From the NCBI RefSeq assembly GCF_009495355.1, contig NZ_VZAD01000020.1:1-64000 (forward strand): a stretch of 64,000 bases of DNA, in the 5' to 3' direction. Source of the DNA: Segatella copri. GTDB taxonomy: Bacteria; Bacteroidota; Bacteroidia; Bacteroidales; Bacteroidaceae. The translations under genes were made by a program, and so were the position numbers. The notes beneath the pieces were generated by a model, which searched no databases, had not been told where the DNA came from, and was given only the letters and a program-made list of their open reading frames with translations. Positions 47,810 to 57,045 of this stretch are shown one piece after another (position 1 is the stretch's first letter; each line of letters opens with the position of its first letter).

Positions 47810-49069
47810 TTATCTTTCTTGTTTTAAATCCTTTAAATGCTCTATAATATCTTGATGCAATCCCAACGCTGCATCTTTTTCATACCAATAGATTGCCTTA
47901 TCAATATCTTTTTCAGTTCCAAGACCAAATTCATAGCAAGCCCCTAAATATTTATATGCAATAAAGCCCATAATGCCACATAGATTTGCCGCATCATAAA
48001 ACAACTTATAAGCCAGTTTATAATCTTGACTTACACCATCACCTTGAAAATATATGATACCAAGAGTAGCCATTGCTGGACCATTTTTCTTTAAAGCAGC
48101 TTGGCTTAGATAATGAACAGCTTCTTGCATATCTTTCTTTATTCCATTTCCCCGATAATAACAAAAGCCAACTTCAAATAATCCCATACCATCTCCACTT
48201 TTAGCAGATTTCAAAAAATATTCAAATGCCAAATGAGGATTCTCCTCTATACCACGTCCTCCCTTATAACACTCTCCAACCCAAAGAGCAGCATCAGAAT
48301 TTCCACAATCAGCAGCCCTTTTAAAATAGCGAAAGGATTTGTACGCATCCCTCTCTACATTTTCACCATTATGATATTTGTATCCAAGTTCATAAAAAGC
48401 ATCAGCATCATTATTGTCCGCGGCAAGCATAAAATATTGTAAACTCTTATTCTTATCAACGACTACACCTTTTCCTTTGTCATACATAAATCCAATCGCA
48501 CATTGAGCAACAGCATTTCCTTTATCGGCAGCTTGTTTATAAAAAGCAGCAGCCTTACTCCAATTTTGTTCTACGCCAAACCCATTAAAATAACACCAAG
48601 CCAAATATACTGTAGCTTCAACATTTCCTTTCAAATGAGCTTTTTGAAAATACTTAAATGCAAACATCTCATTTTTATCTGTGCCCAAACCATCGGCATA
48701 ACATAAGCCGATTTTACATTGAGCCTCTGCTAAGCCTTTGTCTGCAGCCATCTTTAAGTATTTTGCCGCCAAAGAAAAACTTTGGGGTACAGTCAGTCCA
48801 TAATAGTAAAGATAACCTAATGCAAACTGCGCCTTGGCATCTCCCTGCTTAATTGCAGCATTCATTAATTCTTGGCTATAAACATTATAGTCTATTCCTG
48901 CCGTGTATTTTACAGTTACCCTTTTCCCCCATGTTTGAGTAAATCTTCCCTGCACCCGAGGAGGTTCTATGGGACGCATTACTGGTTGTCTCGACAAAGG
49001 CTGTATTTGAGCCTTTATCGAGAGAGCCATTGAAACAAGCAAAAACAAAAAAAATATCTTTCTCATCAT
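47810..49069 (-). CDS. exported Sel1-repeat protein (419 residues)
   Basis: A signal peptide (about 1-20) and a basic/Pro-rich linker to about 65 precede some nine Sel1-like repeats (for example AKAQFALGYLYYYG, AEAQCKIGLCYADG, AVAQCAIGFMYDKG) that build an alpha-solenoid for protein binding. Ends just before the caspase-like ORF. The linker segment VKYTAGIDYNVYSQELM resembles DYNMYSEALKVEA in the paralogue at 49898-51055, so the two share an architecture beyond the repeats. Confidence 0.85.
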   Translation of the reverse strand: MMRKIFFLFLLVSMALSIKAQIQPLSRQPVMRPIEPPRVQGRFTQTWGKRVTVKYTAGIDYNVYSQELMNAAIKQGDAKAQFALGYLYYYGLTVPQSFSLAAKYLKMAADKGLAEAQCKIGLCYADGLGTDKNEMFAFKYFQKAHLKGNVEATVYLAWCYFNGFGVEQNWSKAAAFYKQAADKGNAVAQCAIGFMYDKGKGVVVDKNKSLQYFMLAADNNDADAFYELGYKYHNGENVERDAYKSFRYFKRAADCGNSDAALWVGECYKGGRGIEENPHLAFEYFLKSAKSGDGMGLFEVGFCYYRGNGIKKDMQEAVHYLSQAALKKNGPAMATLGIIYFQGDGVSQDYKLAYKLFYDAANLCGIMGFIAYKYLGACYEFGLGTEKDIDKAIYWYEKDAALGLHQDIIEHLKDLKQER

Positions 49070-49890
49070 TTTCCATTAATTTCATTCAACATCTCTATAG
49101 ACCGTTTATCTCCTAACGATGCACCCTGCTTAAATAGTTCTATAGCTTTATTCTTATCTTGCTGACTAGGATTATTATTACACAAAGAACCTATAGAATA
49201 CAAAAGAACTCCTAATGTTCCCATACAATACGAATCGTGATATTTCTCAACACCCAATTTTAGCAATTGCATTGCTTCTGCGTACCTATATTGATTTACT
49301 AAAAGAATATTTAGATTGTGAATGGCTCTTGCTTGTCCTTTTGGTCCATTGTCTATAGCAAGTCTATAATACTTTTCTGCCAAATCTAATTTTCCACTTT
49401 CACTATACAAATGACCTAAATTGTAATAAGCCCAATTACTTGGAACTTTAGCTGCTAACAACAGATACTTTTCTGCTAATTCCTTTTTTCCAAAATCTGA
49501 GCAATAAGATCCAAACTCTCCCATTGCCTCAGGAAGGAATTGATCAGCTGCTTTTTTCAGCCACGTCATCCCCTCATCTATATTTTTATTACGATCTATT
49601 CCTTCCATATAACTAATTCCTAACAAATATTGAGCTTCAGCTATATTATATTCTTTTGCCCCACACTCTATAATTACAGGAATGCCATACCAACGTCCAT
49701 TTACATCACCTTGATAATAGTCTTTCACCGTTTTTTCTACATCTACTTTTATAGATTTACCATTCATAGAAAAAGTCCTAATTTTCGTCTTTTCCATTTG
49801 ACAAACTTCAACTACATCACTTACGGATTTTTGTGCGAGAACAAATTCGACAAAAAAAAATAAAATAAAAACAGATATTAAACGTTTCAT
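49066..49890 (-). CDS. exported Sel1/TPR protein (274 residues)
   Basis: A signal peptide (about 1-19), a non-repeat segment to about 85 and four or five Sel1/TPR-like helices (AEAQYLLGISYMEG, WAYYNLGHLYSES, KAIELFKQGASLGD). It overlaps the next gene by 4 bp (ATGA), which supports one transcript. Probably a periplasmic scaffold. Confidence 0.8.
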   Translation of the reverse strand: MKRLISVFILFFFVEFVLAQKSVSDVVEVCQMEKTKIRTFSMNGKSIKVDVEKTVKDYYQGDVNGRWYGIPVIIECGAKEYNIAEAQYLLGISYMEGIDRNKNIDEGMTWLKKAADQFLPEAMGEFGSYCSDFGKKELAEKYLLLAAKVPSNWAYYNLGHLYSESGKLDLAEKYYRLAIDNGPKGQARAIHNLNILLVNQYRYAEAMQLLKLGVEKYHDSYCMGTLGVLLYSIGSLCNNNPSQQDKNKAIELFKQGASLGDKRSIEMLNEINGK

Positions 49891-49897
49891 ATTAAAA

Positions 49898-51055
49898 TTA
49901 TTTCAAATTATTCAAAGCCTCTATTGCATGTTGCTCACCTTGCGCAGCAGCCTTTTGAAACCATACTTTTGCTTTATATTTATCAACCTCCCCTACAGAA
50001 CCATCGAGAAAACTTTCACCAAGACAGTATTGAGCCAAGGCATTACCTTGGTTAGCAGAACTAATAAAGTACCCTATAGCCTTCTTTACATCTTTAGGTG
50101 CAACATCATCACCACACATATAATGTATGCCAAGGCGAACTTGTGATTCTGCGAATCCTTGTTCTGCAGACAAAGTATATCGCTTAAATGCTTCTTTAGG
50201 ATTCCGTTCAACCCCCAATCCCTCATTGTAACAAACGGCTAACCAATGATTACCTTCCAATGAACCATTATTTGCAGATTGCGTAAACCATTCAAATGCT
50301 TTCTCGTCATTTTTAGCTACACCTCTACCATACAAATAGAACTTACCAACAGCAGCTTGTGCATCAGCATTTCTCAACATTGCACTACGCATGAAATATT
50401 GAAAAGCTTTTGAAGGATTCATTACTATTCCTTGCCCAATATCATAAATTGCTCCAAGCCAATAAAGAGCGTAAGAGTTATTTTCATTCGCACTTTTTTC
50501 AAAAAACATTCTAGATTTTTGATAATCTATTGTAGTTCCAATTCCATTATAATAATCATACGCCAAATAGTAATAAGCATCCTTGCACTCATTAGCAGCA
50601 GCCATTTGAAGGTACCTATGCCCTTCTTCGGTATTTTGTACAACACCATCAACTCCCATCTGAAGAAGTCTACCCCATGTATATTGAGCTGCAGGATATT
50701 TGCTTTCTAAAGCTTTCTTCAGATAAAACTGAGCATTCTTCTCATCAACATCAACTCCCAACCCTTGAGCATAAACCTTTGAGAGTGCATACTGAGCACT
50801 GGCATTGCCTTTATCTGCTTCAACTTTCAATGCCTCACTGTACATATTATAATCCACATTAGTAACCTTCAAATGCTTATCAACTCGCTTATATACAACT
50901 TTTGTATGAGTATCAGCAAAAGTTGAACTCCAAGCAGAACGCAAAGTAGGCTTTTCTTTTTTACGCACAATCTCTCCTCCCAATGATTGTGCATGTGCTT
51001 CAAAAGCACAAAGCACAAACAAAACAAGAACTATATTTTTCATTTCAATCTTCAT
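49898..51055 (-). CDS. exported Sel1-repeat protein (385 residues)
   Basis: Signal peptide (cleavage near FEAHAQ), linker, then about eight Sel1-like repeats (ASAQYALSKVYAQG, ADAQAAVGKFYLYG, AESQVRLGIHYMCG). A second start 12 bp downstream (51043) is equally good. It is a paralogue of the 419-residue protein. The 430-bp gap upstream suggests it may have its own promoter. Confidence 0.85.
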   Translation of the reverse strand: MKIEMKNIVLVLFVLCAFEAHAQSLGGEIVRKKEKPTLRSAWSSTFADTHTKVVYKRVDKHLKVTNVDYNMYSEALKVEADKGNASAQYALSKVYAQGLGVDVDEKNAQFYLKKALESKYPAAQYTWGRLLQMGVDGVVQNTEEGHRYLQMAAANECKDAYYYLAYDYYNGIGTTIDYQKSRMFFEKSANENNSYALYWLGAIYDIGQGIVMNPSKAFQYFMRSAMLRNADAQAAVGKFYLYGRGVAKNDEKAFEWFTQSANNGSLEGNHWLAVCYNEGLGVERNPKEAFKRYTLSAEQGFAESQVRLGIHYMCGDDVAPKDVKKAIGYFISSANQGNALAQYCLGESFLDGSVGEVDKYKAKVWFQKAAAQGEQHAIEALNNLK

Positions 51056-51487
51056 ATTTTTCCCTTTTATTCATTATTGAAATCTTTTAGAGAATCTGCC
51101 TATTTGCGATTTGAACTACGATTTAATATAAGCCGTGCGAATCTCTCATACTCATCATATCCGATGTACGCAAATAGTGATTCCCTTTTTTTACTTACTA
51201 AAGCCTGTAAAGATATAGTCTATTAGTATATTTAAACAATATTCAACATCGTGTCCAACTAGTGGGTCCAAATAAAAATTGCAAAATAAACTAACGACCA
51301 CCTTTACAGCGTCTTTAGTAAGCTATAACCTTTTCTAGGTCATAACATATTAGTTTAAATCATTAAACAAATTAAAGAAGAGTCCGCACTTGCCTCACTT
51401 TTCAACCTCCAAATTAAACACTTCAATTAGCAGGAGAACGAATTAGCCGTTTTATAATATTTTACATTCTCTGTATATACATTACTT
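51056..51487. other. 430-bp AT-rich gap inside the signalling block
   Basis: No ORF is supported. CTATTTGCG at 51100-51108 and CGCAAATAG at 51169-51177 form a 9-bp inverted repeat. A near-consensus minus-strand -7 box (TTATTTTGC, 51281-51289) could start a separate transcript for the Sel1/caspase genes. Several small duplications suggest an insertion or deletion scar. Confidence 0.45.
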
Positions 51488-52051
51488 CTACTTACCAACA
51501 ATATCAGCAAGAGTAGAATCATTACCTATAACTCCCACCAACTCTAAGACTAAATTGTTATCCAATCCCATAATTATACTTACAGCATTTATGTTAAGAG
51601 CCGCATTTTGCCTTGCCATTAATGACAACATTGAATTCCAATTCCGGTGTCCCAAGAGGTTATCATACAAAGCAGAAAATGTATAAATAGTGTCATCACC
51701 ATTCTTTTGTATACTCATTCCACTAAGTGATGCACACGACAAAACTTTCTTCGTCTCTGCATTTATAATGAACCAACGTAGACTATTACCAGCCACATGC
51801 TCCAACACAAATAATACACTCATATCAATTTGTTGATGTTCAACATCTAACATTTGAATTTGATTACGTCTTACACTCAAAAATGCAGGAATGACAAGAA
51901 CCTTGCCATTATTAGAAGGCTGCAACGTACTAACTTCACCTACATCAAATATAGGCAAGAGTACCTTCTTACTATTTTGCGCCATACCTCCAATCGTAAA
52001 AAAAGACATAAGAATCACCAATAATCCTTTCAAAAGAAATAGCTTCTTCAT
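51488..52051 (-). CDS. secreted protein of unknown function in the kinase block
   Basis: A 187-residue protein with a signal peptide (about 1-24). The mature part is beta-rich at first (KVLLPIFDVGEVSTLQPSNNGKV) and helical later. No motif is recognised. The gene lies 4 bp after the trypsin-like protease gene and is part of the same transcript, so the protein is probably a substrate, inhibitor or partner of the exported proteins (inference). Confidence 0.65.
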   Translation of the reverse strand: MKKLFLLKGLLVILMSFFTIGGMAQNSKKVLLPIFDVGEVSTLQPSNNGKVLVIPAFLSVRRNQIQMLDVEHQQIDMSVLFVLEHVAGNSLRWFIINAETKKVLSCASLSGMSIQKNGDDTIYTFSALYDNLLGHRNWNSMLSLMARQNAALNINAVSIIMGLDNNLVLELVGVIGNDSTLADIVGK

Positions 52052-52055
52052 AATT

Positions 52056-53648
52056 TTATTTATTTAATTCACTTAATATTTCATTTTTCCGTTCTATAAA
52101 CAATGGACGTGGATAAAGAGAATACGCCTCATCCAAATCTTTTACAGCATCAGCTAACACTAATTTCAAATCATAAGGTCGTTCTACTAACGCCTTACTT
52201 GCCTTTGCCATACCTCGCAAGCCCAATATATCAGCTTTTTCGTTATTACGATTCTGGGGAACCAAAGACAATGCTTTATTTATATCCATCAACCCCTCAT
52301 TAAACGAACGCAAATCAAAGAATTTGATGTCACCTCTTATAAAATATGATCTATAATAGTTCGGTGCCAATTCTATTGCACTTTCACAATCTAGTACAGC
52401 ACCTCCAACATCGTGAAGATGCCGTTTGATTTCAGCTCTTTCAATATAGCTCACAGGATCAGTACCATCCAATTCTATAGAATGATTAGAATAATCCAGA
52501 GCTTCCTTTAGGCGTTCTGGAACATTTTTATAATACACAGACAAAATATACGCCAGCTGAGCATAAGCACCATTTCTATTCGAATCTATCTCTATGCACT
52601 TCTTCAAAACAAACACAATTTGTTCTAAAACAGACCTATCCTCTACATTCATATCAGTATTTATCAAGAATTGGTTCCTTAAAAATGTAGAATAGTGCAT
52701 ATTATACTCATAGTTACCATAATTTACCATTTTACAAGCATTAGCTAAATCAGCTAAGCCTGCTTCCACGTCAAGTTTTCCGCGACATTGAAAAACGCCA
52801 CGATAATATAATGCAAGATGATTAGTTGGATTTACCGACAATACATTACTCAACATTTTTACCGCTTTATAATATTCCCCACCTTCACCATAAGAATAAG
52901 CCTTTTTTACATCTGCAGTTTCCATTGGATTTGTAGCCATTTCGCTTATTGGTAGATCAAGACTTCTACTTAACGCTTTGATATTGCTTACACTTATAGC
53001 ATAAGAAACATTTAAACTACCATTTATCTTGTCTGTAAGGAGTCCAACGACTTCTCCTGTACCAATAACCACAGGTAAGCCTGAAGAATATTTCTCTATT
53101 GGCAATGTCGTTTGCAATACATCGCCATAACCTTGCAACTTAATCCTTTGTAGAAACAACCCAGTTTGCACTGTATTATTTGTCCTATATTGTTTTGGCA
53201 TTCCAAAACTAAAGACAGCACTACCTTGCTCAATATTCCTAACAGCAAGCTTCAATGGTCGCACTTTATTTTTTACATTTACCTTAAATTTCACCAAATC
53301 AAGATTTGGGTTATAATCAAGAACCTGACTTATTTCGAATTGTTCACCTTTAGAAGTTTGAATATATCCCTTTACTGCACCTTGCAGAATATGGAAATTA
53401 GTTACTCCTACTCCTGAAGAAGACAAGAAAAAGCCTGTACCATGTGAAAAAGGAACTCCATTTTCATTCTCTGCGACCACAGAAAAGACGGCCTCCCTCA
53501 AATTAATATTAGAAGTGAATTTGGTTGTAGGCTTTTTACGTACCATTGTTATAGGATTAGTTTTCCTCGTTATTGTCGTTTGCTGACAATAACAAGGAGA
53601 AAAAGAAAACAATATTATTATCGTAAATAAATATCTCATTGCTAACAT
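52056..53648 (-). CDS. exported trypsin-like serine protease with TPR repeats
   Basis: A 530-residue protein: signal peptide (about 1-21), a chymotrypsin-fold protease domain (about 50-225) with a triad placed at His86 (TNFHILQGA), Asp117 (PNLDLVKFKV) and Ser189 (KYSSGLPVV), where the usual GNSGGP is changed to YSSGLP, and C-terminal TPR repeats (about 250-480; AIELAPNYYRSYFIRGD). The altered serine loop may affect the oxyanion hole. It directly follows the kinase gene without a gap. Confidence 0.82.
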   Translation of the reverse strand: MLAMRYLFTIIILFSFSPCYCQQTTITRKTNPITMVRKKPTTKFTSNINLREAVFSVVAENENGVPFSHGTGFFLSSSGVGVTNFHILQGAVKGYIQTSKGEQFEISQVLDYNPNLDLVKFKVNVKNKVRPLKLAVRNIEQGSAVFSFGMPKQYRTNNTVQTGLFLQRIKLQGYGDVLQTTLPIEKYSSGLPVVIGTGEVVGLLTDKINGSLNVSYAISVSNIKALSRSLDLPISEMATNPMETADVKKAYSYGEGGEYYKAVKMLSNVLSVNPTNHLALYYRGVFQCRGKLDVEAGLADLANACKMVNYGNYEYNMHYSTFLRNQFLINTDMNVEDRSVLEQIVFVLKKCIEIDSNRNGAYAQLAYILSVYYKNVPERLKEALDYSNHSIELDGTDPVSYIERAEIKRHLHDVGGAVLDCESAIELAPNYYRSYFIRGDIKFFDLRSFNEGLMDINKALSLVPQNRNNEKADILGLRGMAKASKALVERPYDLKLVLADAVKDLDEAYSLYPRPLFIERKNEILSELNK

Positions 53649-55244
53649 TTAAACATTCTGTAAAAAATTACCTTTTTTATCATACCAAGCACCTTTCTTT
53701 GGTTGACCATTACTATCAAATGTACCGATAAACTGTTCACCTGTTGTCTTTACAGTATATGTGCCTTTCGAAAAATGATTATCATAGAAAGAACCTGTGT
53801 ATGTATCACCATTTGGATAAATGAAAGTTGCATTATCACCTTCCATCCTACCACGATTAAAAGGTCCCTTATACATTCGCCCATCACTAAAGGTAAGTTC
53901 ACCATTATCATCACATGGATAAAATCTACCTGGATCAGGATTTGTCAGTACTGTTCCTGTATATTTTACCGTTTGATTAAAGAATACCTCTTCCTTATTC
54001 TCCACATAAACTCCATCTGAATCAGCAGTTGCTTCTCCAACAAAATAGGCAGAGTCTGAATCTGTACTAGCGACATTGGTATTTGCTGCTGTACGAGCAG
54101 ATTGAGGTAAGAATAATATTGCTAAAATAACAAGCAACGCTATTACGAAACAAACCATAAGTTTTAAATAGATATGACTATTAGAAGAATTCGTTTGTTC
54201 TTTTTCATTACACTTTTCTTGTTCATTGACCTCTGTTTCTACTTTTTCAGCCTTATCTGCCCACACAGTTTCTTCATCATCACTAACTGGATTAGCATAA
54301 GATTGATAAGGACCAAACGCTTTTGTCTCTTCATTGTTAGAAGTAGCAACAGAAGTCTGTTGCAAGATACGTCTTATTTCCCCAACATTCTTCGGTCTCT
54401 TCAACCTTTTCTCTTGCATCATCCAAACCACCAATTTCTTCATTTCCCCAGAGACATTAGGCATAGGGAGGGCAAGATGCTTGTCCTCTGTCTCGTCTTC
54501 AGAAAGGTCAGAAACTGATGGGGGGTCTTGATTGGTAAGTAACTTATACATAGTAGCACCAAGAGCATAGAAGTCTGTCCATGGACCGAACTTATCATAG
54601 CTCTGCGCCATCTGCTCACTAGGAGCATAGCCATTTGTATAACTGATACCCGTGCTCATCGTGGCACCACCTACCGTACTCTGCTGCTTACTTGCACCAA
54701 AGTCTATCAACTTGACTACATCATGACTATCCACCATAATATTGGCTGGCTTGATGTCAAGATGGAACATACCTTCGTTATGGATTGCCTCAAGACCATC
54801 CAATATCTGATTCAAGTAATTGCGAACCTCAGACTCTGCCAAAGGTGCATTGGTACGCTTCAAACGTGCAGATAGATTTTCTCCATCCACATAATCCATC
54901 ACATAATACGCAGTACCATTCTCCTCAAAAAGATCATAGACCTTGACAATATGAGGATTACTAAGACTACGGAGACGGCGAGCTTCTTTCTTGAACTTCT
55001 CTCGCTGTTGCTCAAAGCTATTGGTATTCTCGGCATTACTTACACTAATTGTAGTGCTATTACCATCACGCTGGCACACGCCCTTTACAAAGAACTCTTT
55101 GATGGCATAAGTCTCATCAAACTCGATGTTCTTTGCTAAATAGGTGTTGCCGAAGCCACCTGATGATAAGTAGCTTTCTATCTTGTAAGTTCCGTGTAGG
55201 ATGGTTCCTACTTGGAGCATATTTTGATTATTTAGTTCGTCCAT
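53649..55244 (-). CDS. transmembrane Ser/Thr kinase with extracytoplasmic MORN repeats
   Basis: A 531-residue Hanks-type kinase. The kinase domain (about 18-290) has the Gly loop SSGGFG, Lys49 in AIKEF, the catalytic HLDIKPANIM (Asp163) and the DFG Asp181. A linker (about 300-355) contains two short NEETKAFG/DEETVWAD motifs. One membrane helix (about 358-380) leads to a periplasmic domain with MORN-type repeats (FSDGRMYKGPF, YPNGDTYTGSF, about 440-515). So it can sense something outside and phosphorylate cytoplasmic FHA partners. It is 13 bp from the phosphatase gene. Confidence 0.9.
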   Translation of the reverse strand: MDELNNQNMLQVGTILHGTYKIESYLSSGGFGNTYLAKNIEFDETYAIKEFFVKGVCQRDGNSTTISVSNAENTNSFEQQREKFKKEARRLRSLSNPHIVKVYDLFEENGTAYYVMDYVDGENLSARLKRTNAPLAESEVRNYLNQILDGLEAIHNEGMFHLDIKPANIMVDSHDVVKLIDFGASKQQSTVGGATMSTGISYTNGYAPSEQMAQSYDKFGPWTDFYALGATMYKLLTNQDPPSVSDLSEDETEDKHLALPMPNVSGEMKKLVVWMMQEKRLKRPKNVGEIRRILQQTSVATSNNEETKAFGPYQSYANPVSDDEETVWADKAEKVETEVNEQEKCNEKEQTNSSNSHIYLKLMVCFVIALLVILAILFLPQSARTAANTNVASTDSDSAYFVGEATADSDGVYVENKEEVFFNQTVKYTGTVLTNPDPGRFYPCDDNGELTFSDGRMYKGPFNRGRMEGDNATFIYPNGDTYTGSFYDNHFSKGTYTVKTTGEQFIGTFDSNGQPKKGAWYDKKGNFLQNV

Positions 55245-55257
55245 TTTTTATCGTATC

Positions 55258-56400
55258 TTACTTTATTGAATCTGGTTTTGTTGTATCTGTCTTTGACTCT
55301 TGCTGGCTATTAAACTCTTTCACGGTCATCATAGAATCTTCATGAAGAGAATCAAGCAAAGCAGCCTCTGCTTTATGCTTGCTATAGTAGCCATATCCAA
55401 ACATTCCTACAACAGCCAACACCACTATTGCCATGAAAGCAACAAACAGGAGTTTCTTTCTTTTCTGCTTATTCACCAAATCAACGATTACACTATCAGG
55501 AACAGGCGGCGGTGTACCAGCAGGCTTTACGACTTCAACATCAGGAGAAGCAGTCAACTCTTCCACATCAGGCTTGATATTCAAAGCATTGCATTTCTCC
55601 GTAGGCTCTTCATTCACAAGACTTACATCAGCCTCGTCATGACTCACCTCTTTGATATGTACAATATAAGCTGAATGATTATCTTTATTATCTGAGGTTT
55701 CAGAAATCAGCATCTGTCGTTTTTCTTCATCACGAACATTCGCAGCAAAGACATCCAACAGTTCCTCATCCTCCATCTGTTCCAACATGCCGTCAGAACA
55801 AATATAGAAGTAATCACCTGGCTGAATATCTGAAATATGGATAACATCAGGTTTTGGATGATTTTTATCTCCAGCAATCATCGCACGGGTGATGACATTT
55901 TTCTGTGGAAATGTCTTCATCTCCTCATAGGTCAACTCACCAGCCTGATAAAGATCATACACCAGGGAATGGTCACGACTCTTATATAATATGGTATGCG
56001 AAGATGGACGGAGATGGTATATTCTACTATCACCAATGTGGGCTGCCGTACATCCATTACTGTGAAAATACAGCAAAGTTAAAGTTGTTCCCATCTGACG
56101 GGAATCTCCCGCAACAGCCAGTTTATCCAGCTCTTCGTAGGCATACGCCAAAGCATCAGACAGCAACTTATCTTCCAAGACTTCTGAAGCAACTGTATGC
56201 TGCAACAAAAACGAAGAAAGACTTTTGCAAATACTTTGGCTTGCCACCTCGCCATGTTCATGTCCACCCATACCATCACAGAGCAAAAACAAACGGTCAT
56301 TCTCCGTTGCTTTGCCCTCTATTGGATAGATGCTATCTTCCTGGTTCGCCCTTTTACCCAACTCATGGATAGCTAAAGGCTGATATATCTTGATTCTCAT
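55258..56400 (-). CDS. PP2C-family protein phosphatase with a membrane anchor
   Basis: A 380-residue protein with an N-terminal PP2C domain (about 1-240): NQED (18-22 region), DGMGGHEHGE (42-51), GTTLTLLYF, HIGDSRIYHLR, SRDHSLV and SDGM, i.e. all metal-binding Asp residues are present. After a Glu/Pro-rich linker a helix (about 317-337) and a short Ser/Thr-rich tail follow. It should reverse the neighbouring kinase; pairing of PP2C with a Hanks kinase and FHA proteins is a standard bacterial phospho-Thr circuit. Confidence 0.9.
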   Translation of the reverse strand: MRIKIYQPLAIHELGKRANQEDSIYPIEGKATENDRLFLLCDGMGGHEHGEVASQSICKSLSSFLLQHTVASEVLEDKLLSDALAYAYEELDKLAVAGDSRQMGTTLTLLYFHSNGCTAAHIGDSRIYHLRPSSHTILYKSRDHSLVYDLYQAGELTYEEMKTFPQKNVITRAMIAGDKNHPKPDVIHISDIQPGDYFYICSDGMLEQMEDEELLDVFAANVRDEEKRQMLISETSDNKDNHSAYIVHIKEVSHDEADVSLVNEEPTEKCNALNIKPDVEELTASPDVEVVKPAGTPPPVPDSVIVDLVNKQKRKKLLFVAFMAIVVLAVVGMFGYGYYSKHKAEAALLDSLHEDSMMTVKEFNSQQESKTDTTKPDSIK

Positions 56401-56408
56401 TGTTAGCT

Positions 56409-57029
56409 TTATTTTTGATGATAAACAACCGTTGTGTTACCCATCTTGATGATACTTCCTTCTGTCAAGACGAGCTGGTCACCCTCGTTCAATAATTGTC
56501 CATTCACATAACTGGCATTTTTATTATGATAGTTAGACACCACAACCCTAACCTTGTCCGTAGAAGCCTTAATTACCTGGATGGCAAGATGCTGACGACT
56601 CATATATCTATCATCAGTAGCTATCTGTACAGTTGCCTGCGAAGTAGCAGCCTTGCGGCCTATCACATTATTGCCGAACCCCAACGGATACTTCTGACCA
56701 CCATAAAGCAAATAACCGGGGGTAACTTCTTCTTTCTTGTCGGCAAGAATCGTGTCATCAGATTGAGAAGGAGAAGAGAAATGCCCCACGTAACGAGTTT
56801 CTCCATTATCTCGATTCACATACTGCGTCTCACCATTACTATTACCAACATATTCTGTTTCCCCAAAAGATTGCGGAGTTGCAGCATGTTGCTGTGAGAA
56901 CATCACTCTCAACTGAGCTTTACATTGAGGACAAGTAATCATCTTTACCGCTTCGTTTTGAGAATTTCTCACGTCAAGCAAAACACCGCAACTCGGACAT
57001 TTGATTCTTTTAGTTTCCATTGCCACCAT
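56409..57029 (-). CDS. zinc-ribbon/FHA phosphothreonine-binding protein
   Basis: A 206-residue cytoplasmic protein. An N-terminal zinc ribbon (CPSC at 11-14, CPQC at 33-36), a linker with three GET-x-YV repeats (Thr58, Thr68, Thr78) and SDDTILAD (Thr93), and a C-terminal FHA domain (about 105-206; IGRKAA, MSRQHLAI, NKNASYVNG). The Thr repeats look like kinase targets that the FHA domain could bind in cis or trans, as in GarA-type switches. An alternative start lies 9 bp downstream (57020). It sits 8 bp before the phosphatase gene. Confidence 0.85.
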   Translation of the reverse strand: MVAMETKRIKCPSCGVLLDVRNSQNEAVKMITCPQCKAQLRVMFSQQHAATPQSFGETEYVGNSNGETQYVNRDNGETRYVGHFSSPSQSDDTILADKKEEVTPGYLLYGGQKYPLGFGNNVIGRKAATSQATVQIATDDRYMSRQHLAIQVIKASTDKVRVVVSNYHNKNASYVNGQLLNEGDQLVLTEGSIIKMGNTTVVYHQK

Positions 57030-57045
57030 CTATTTTAATCAATGT

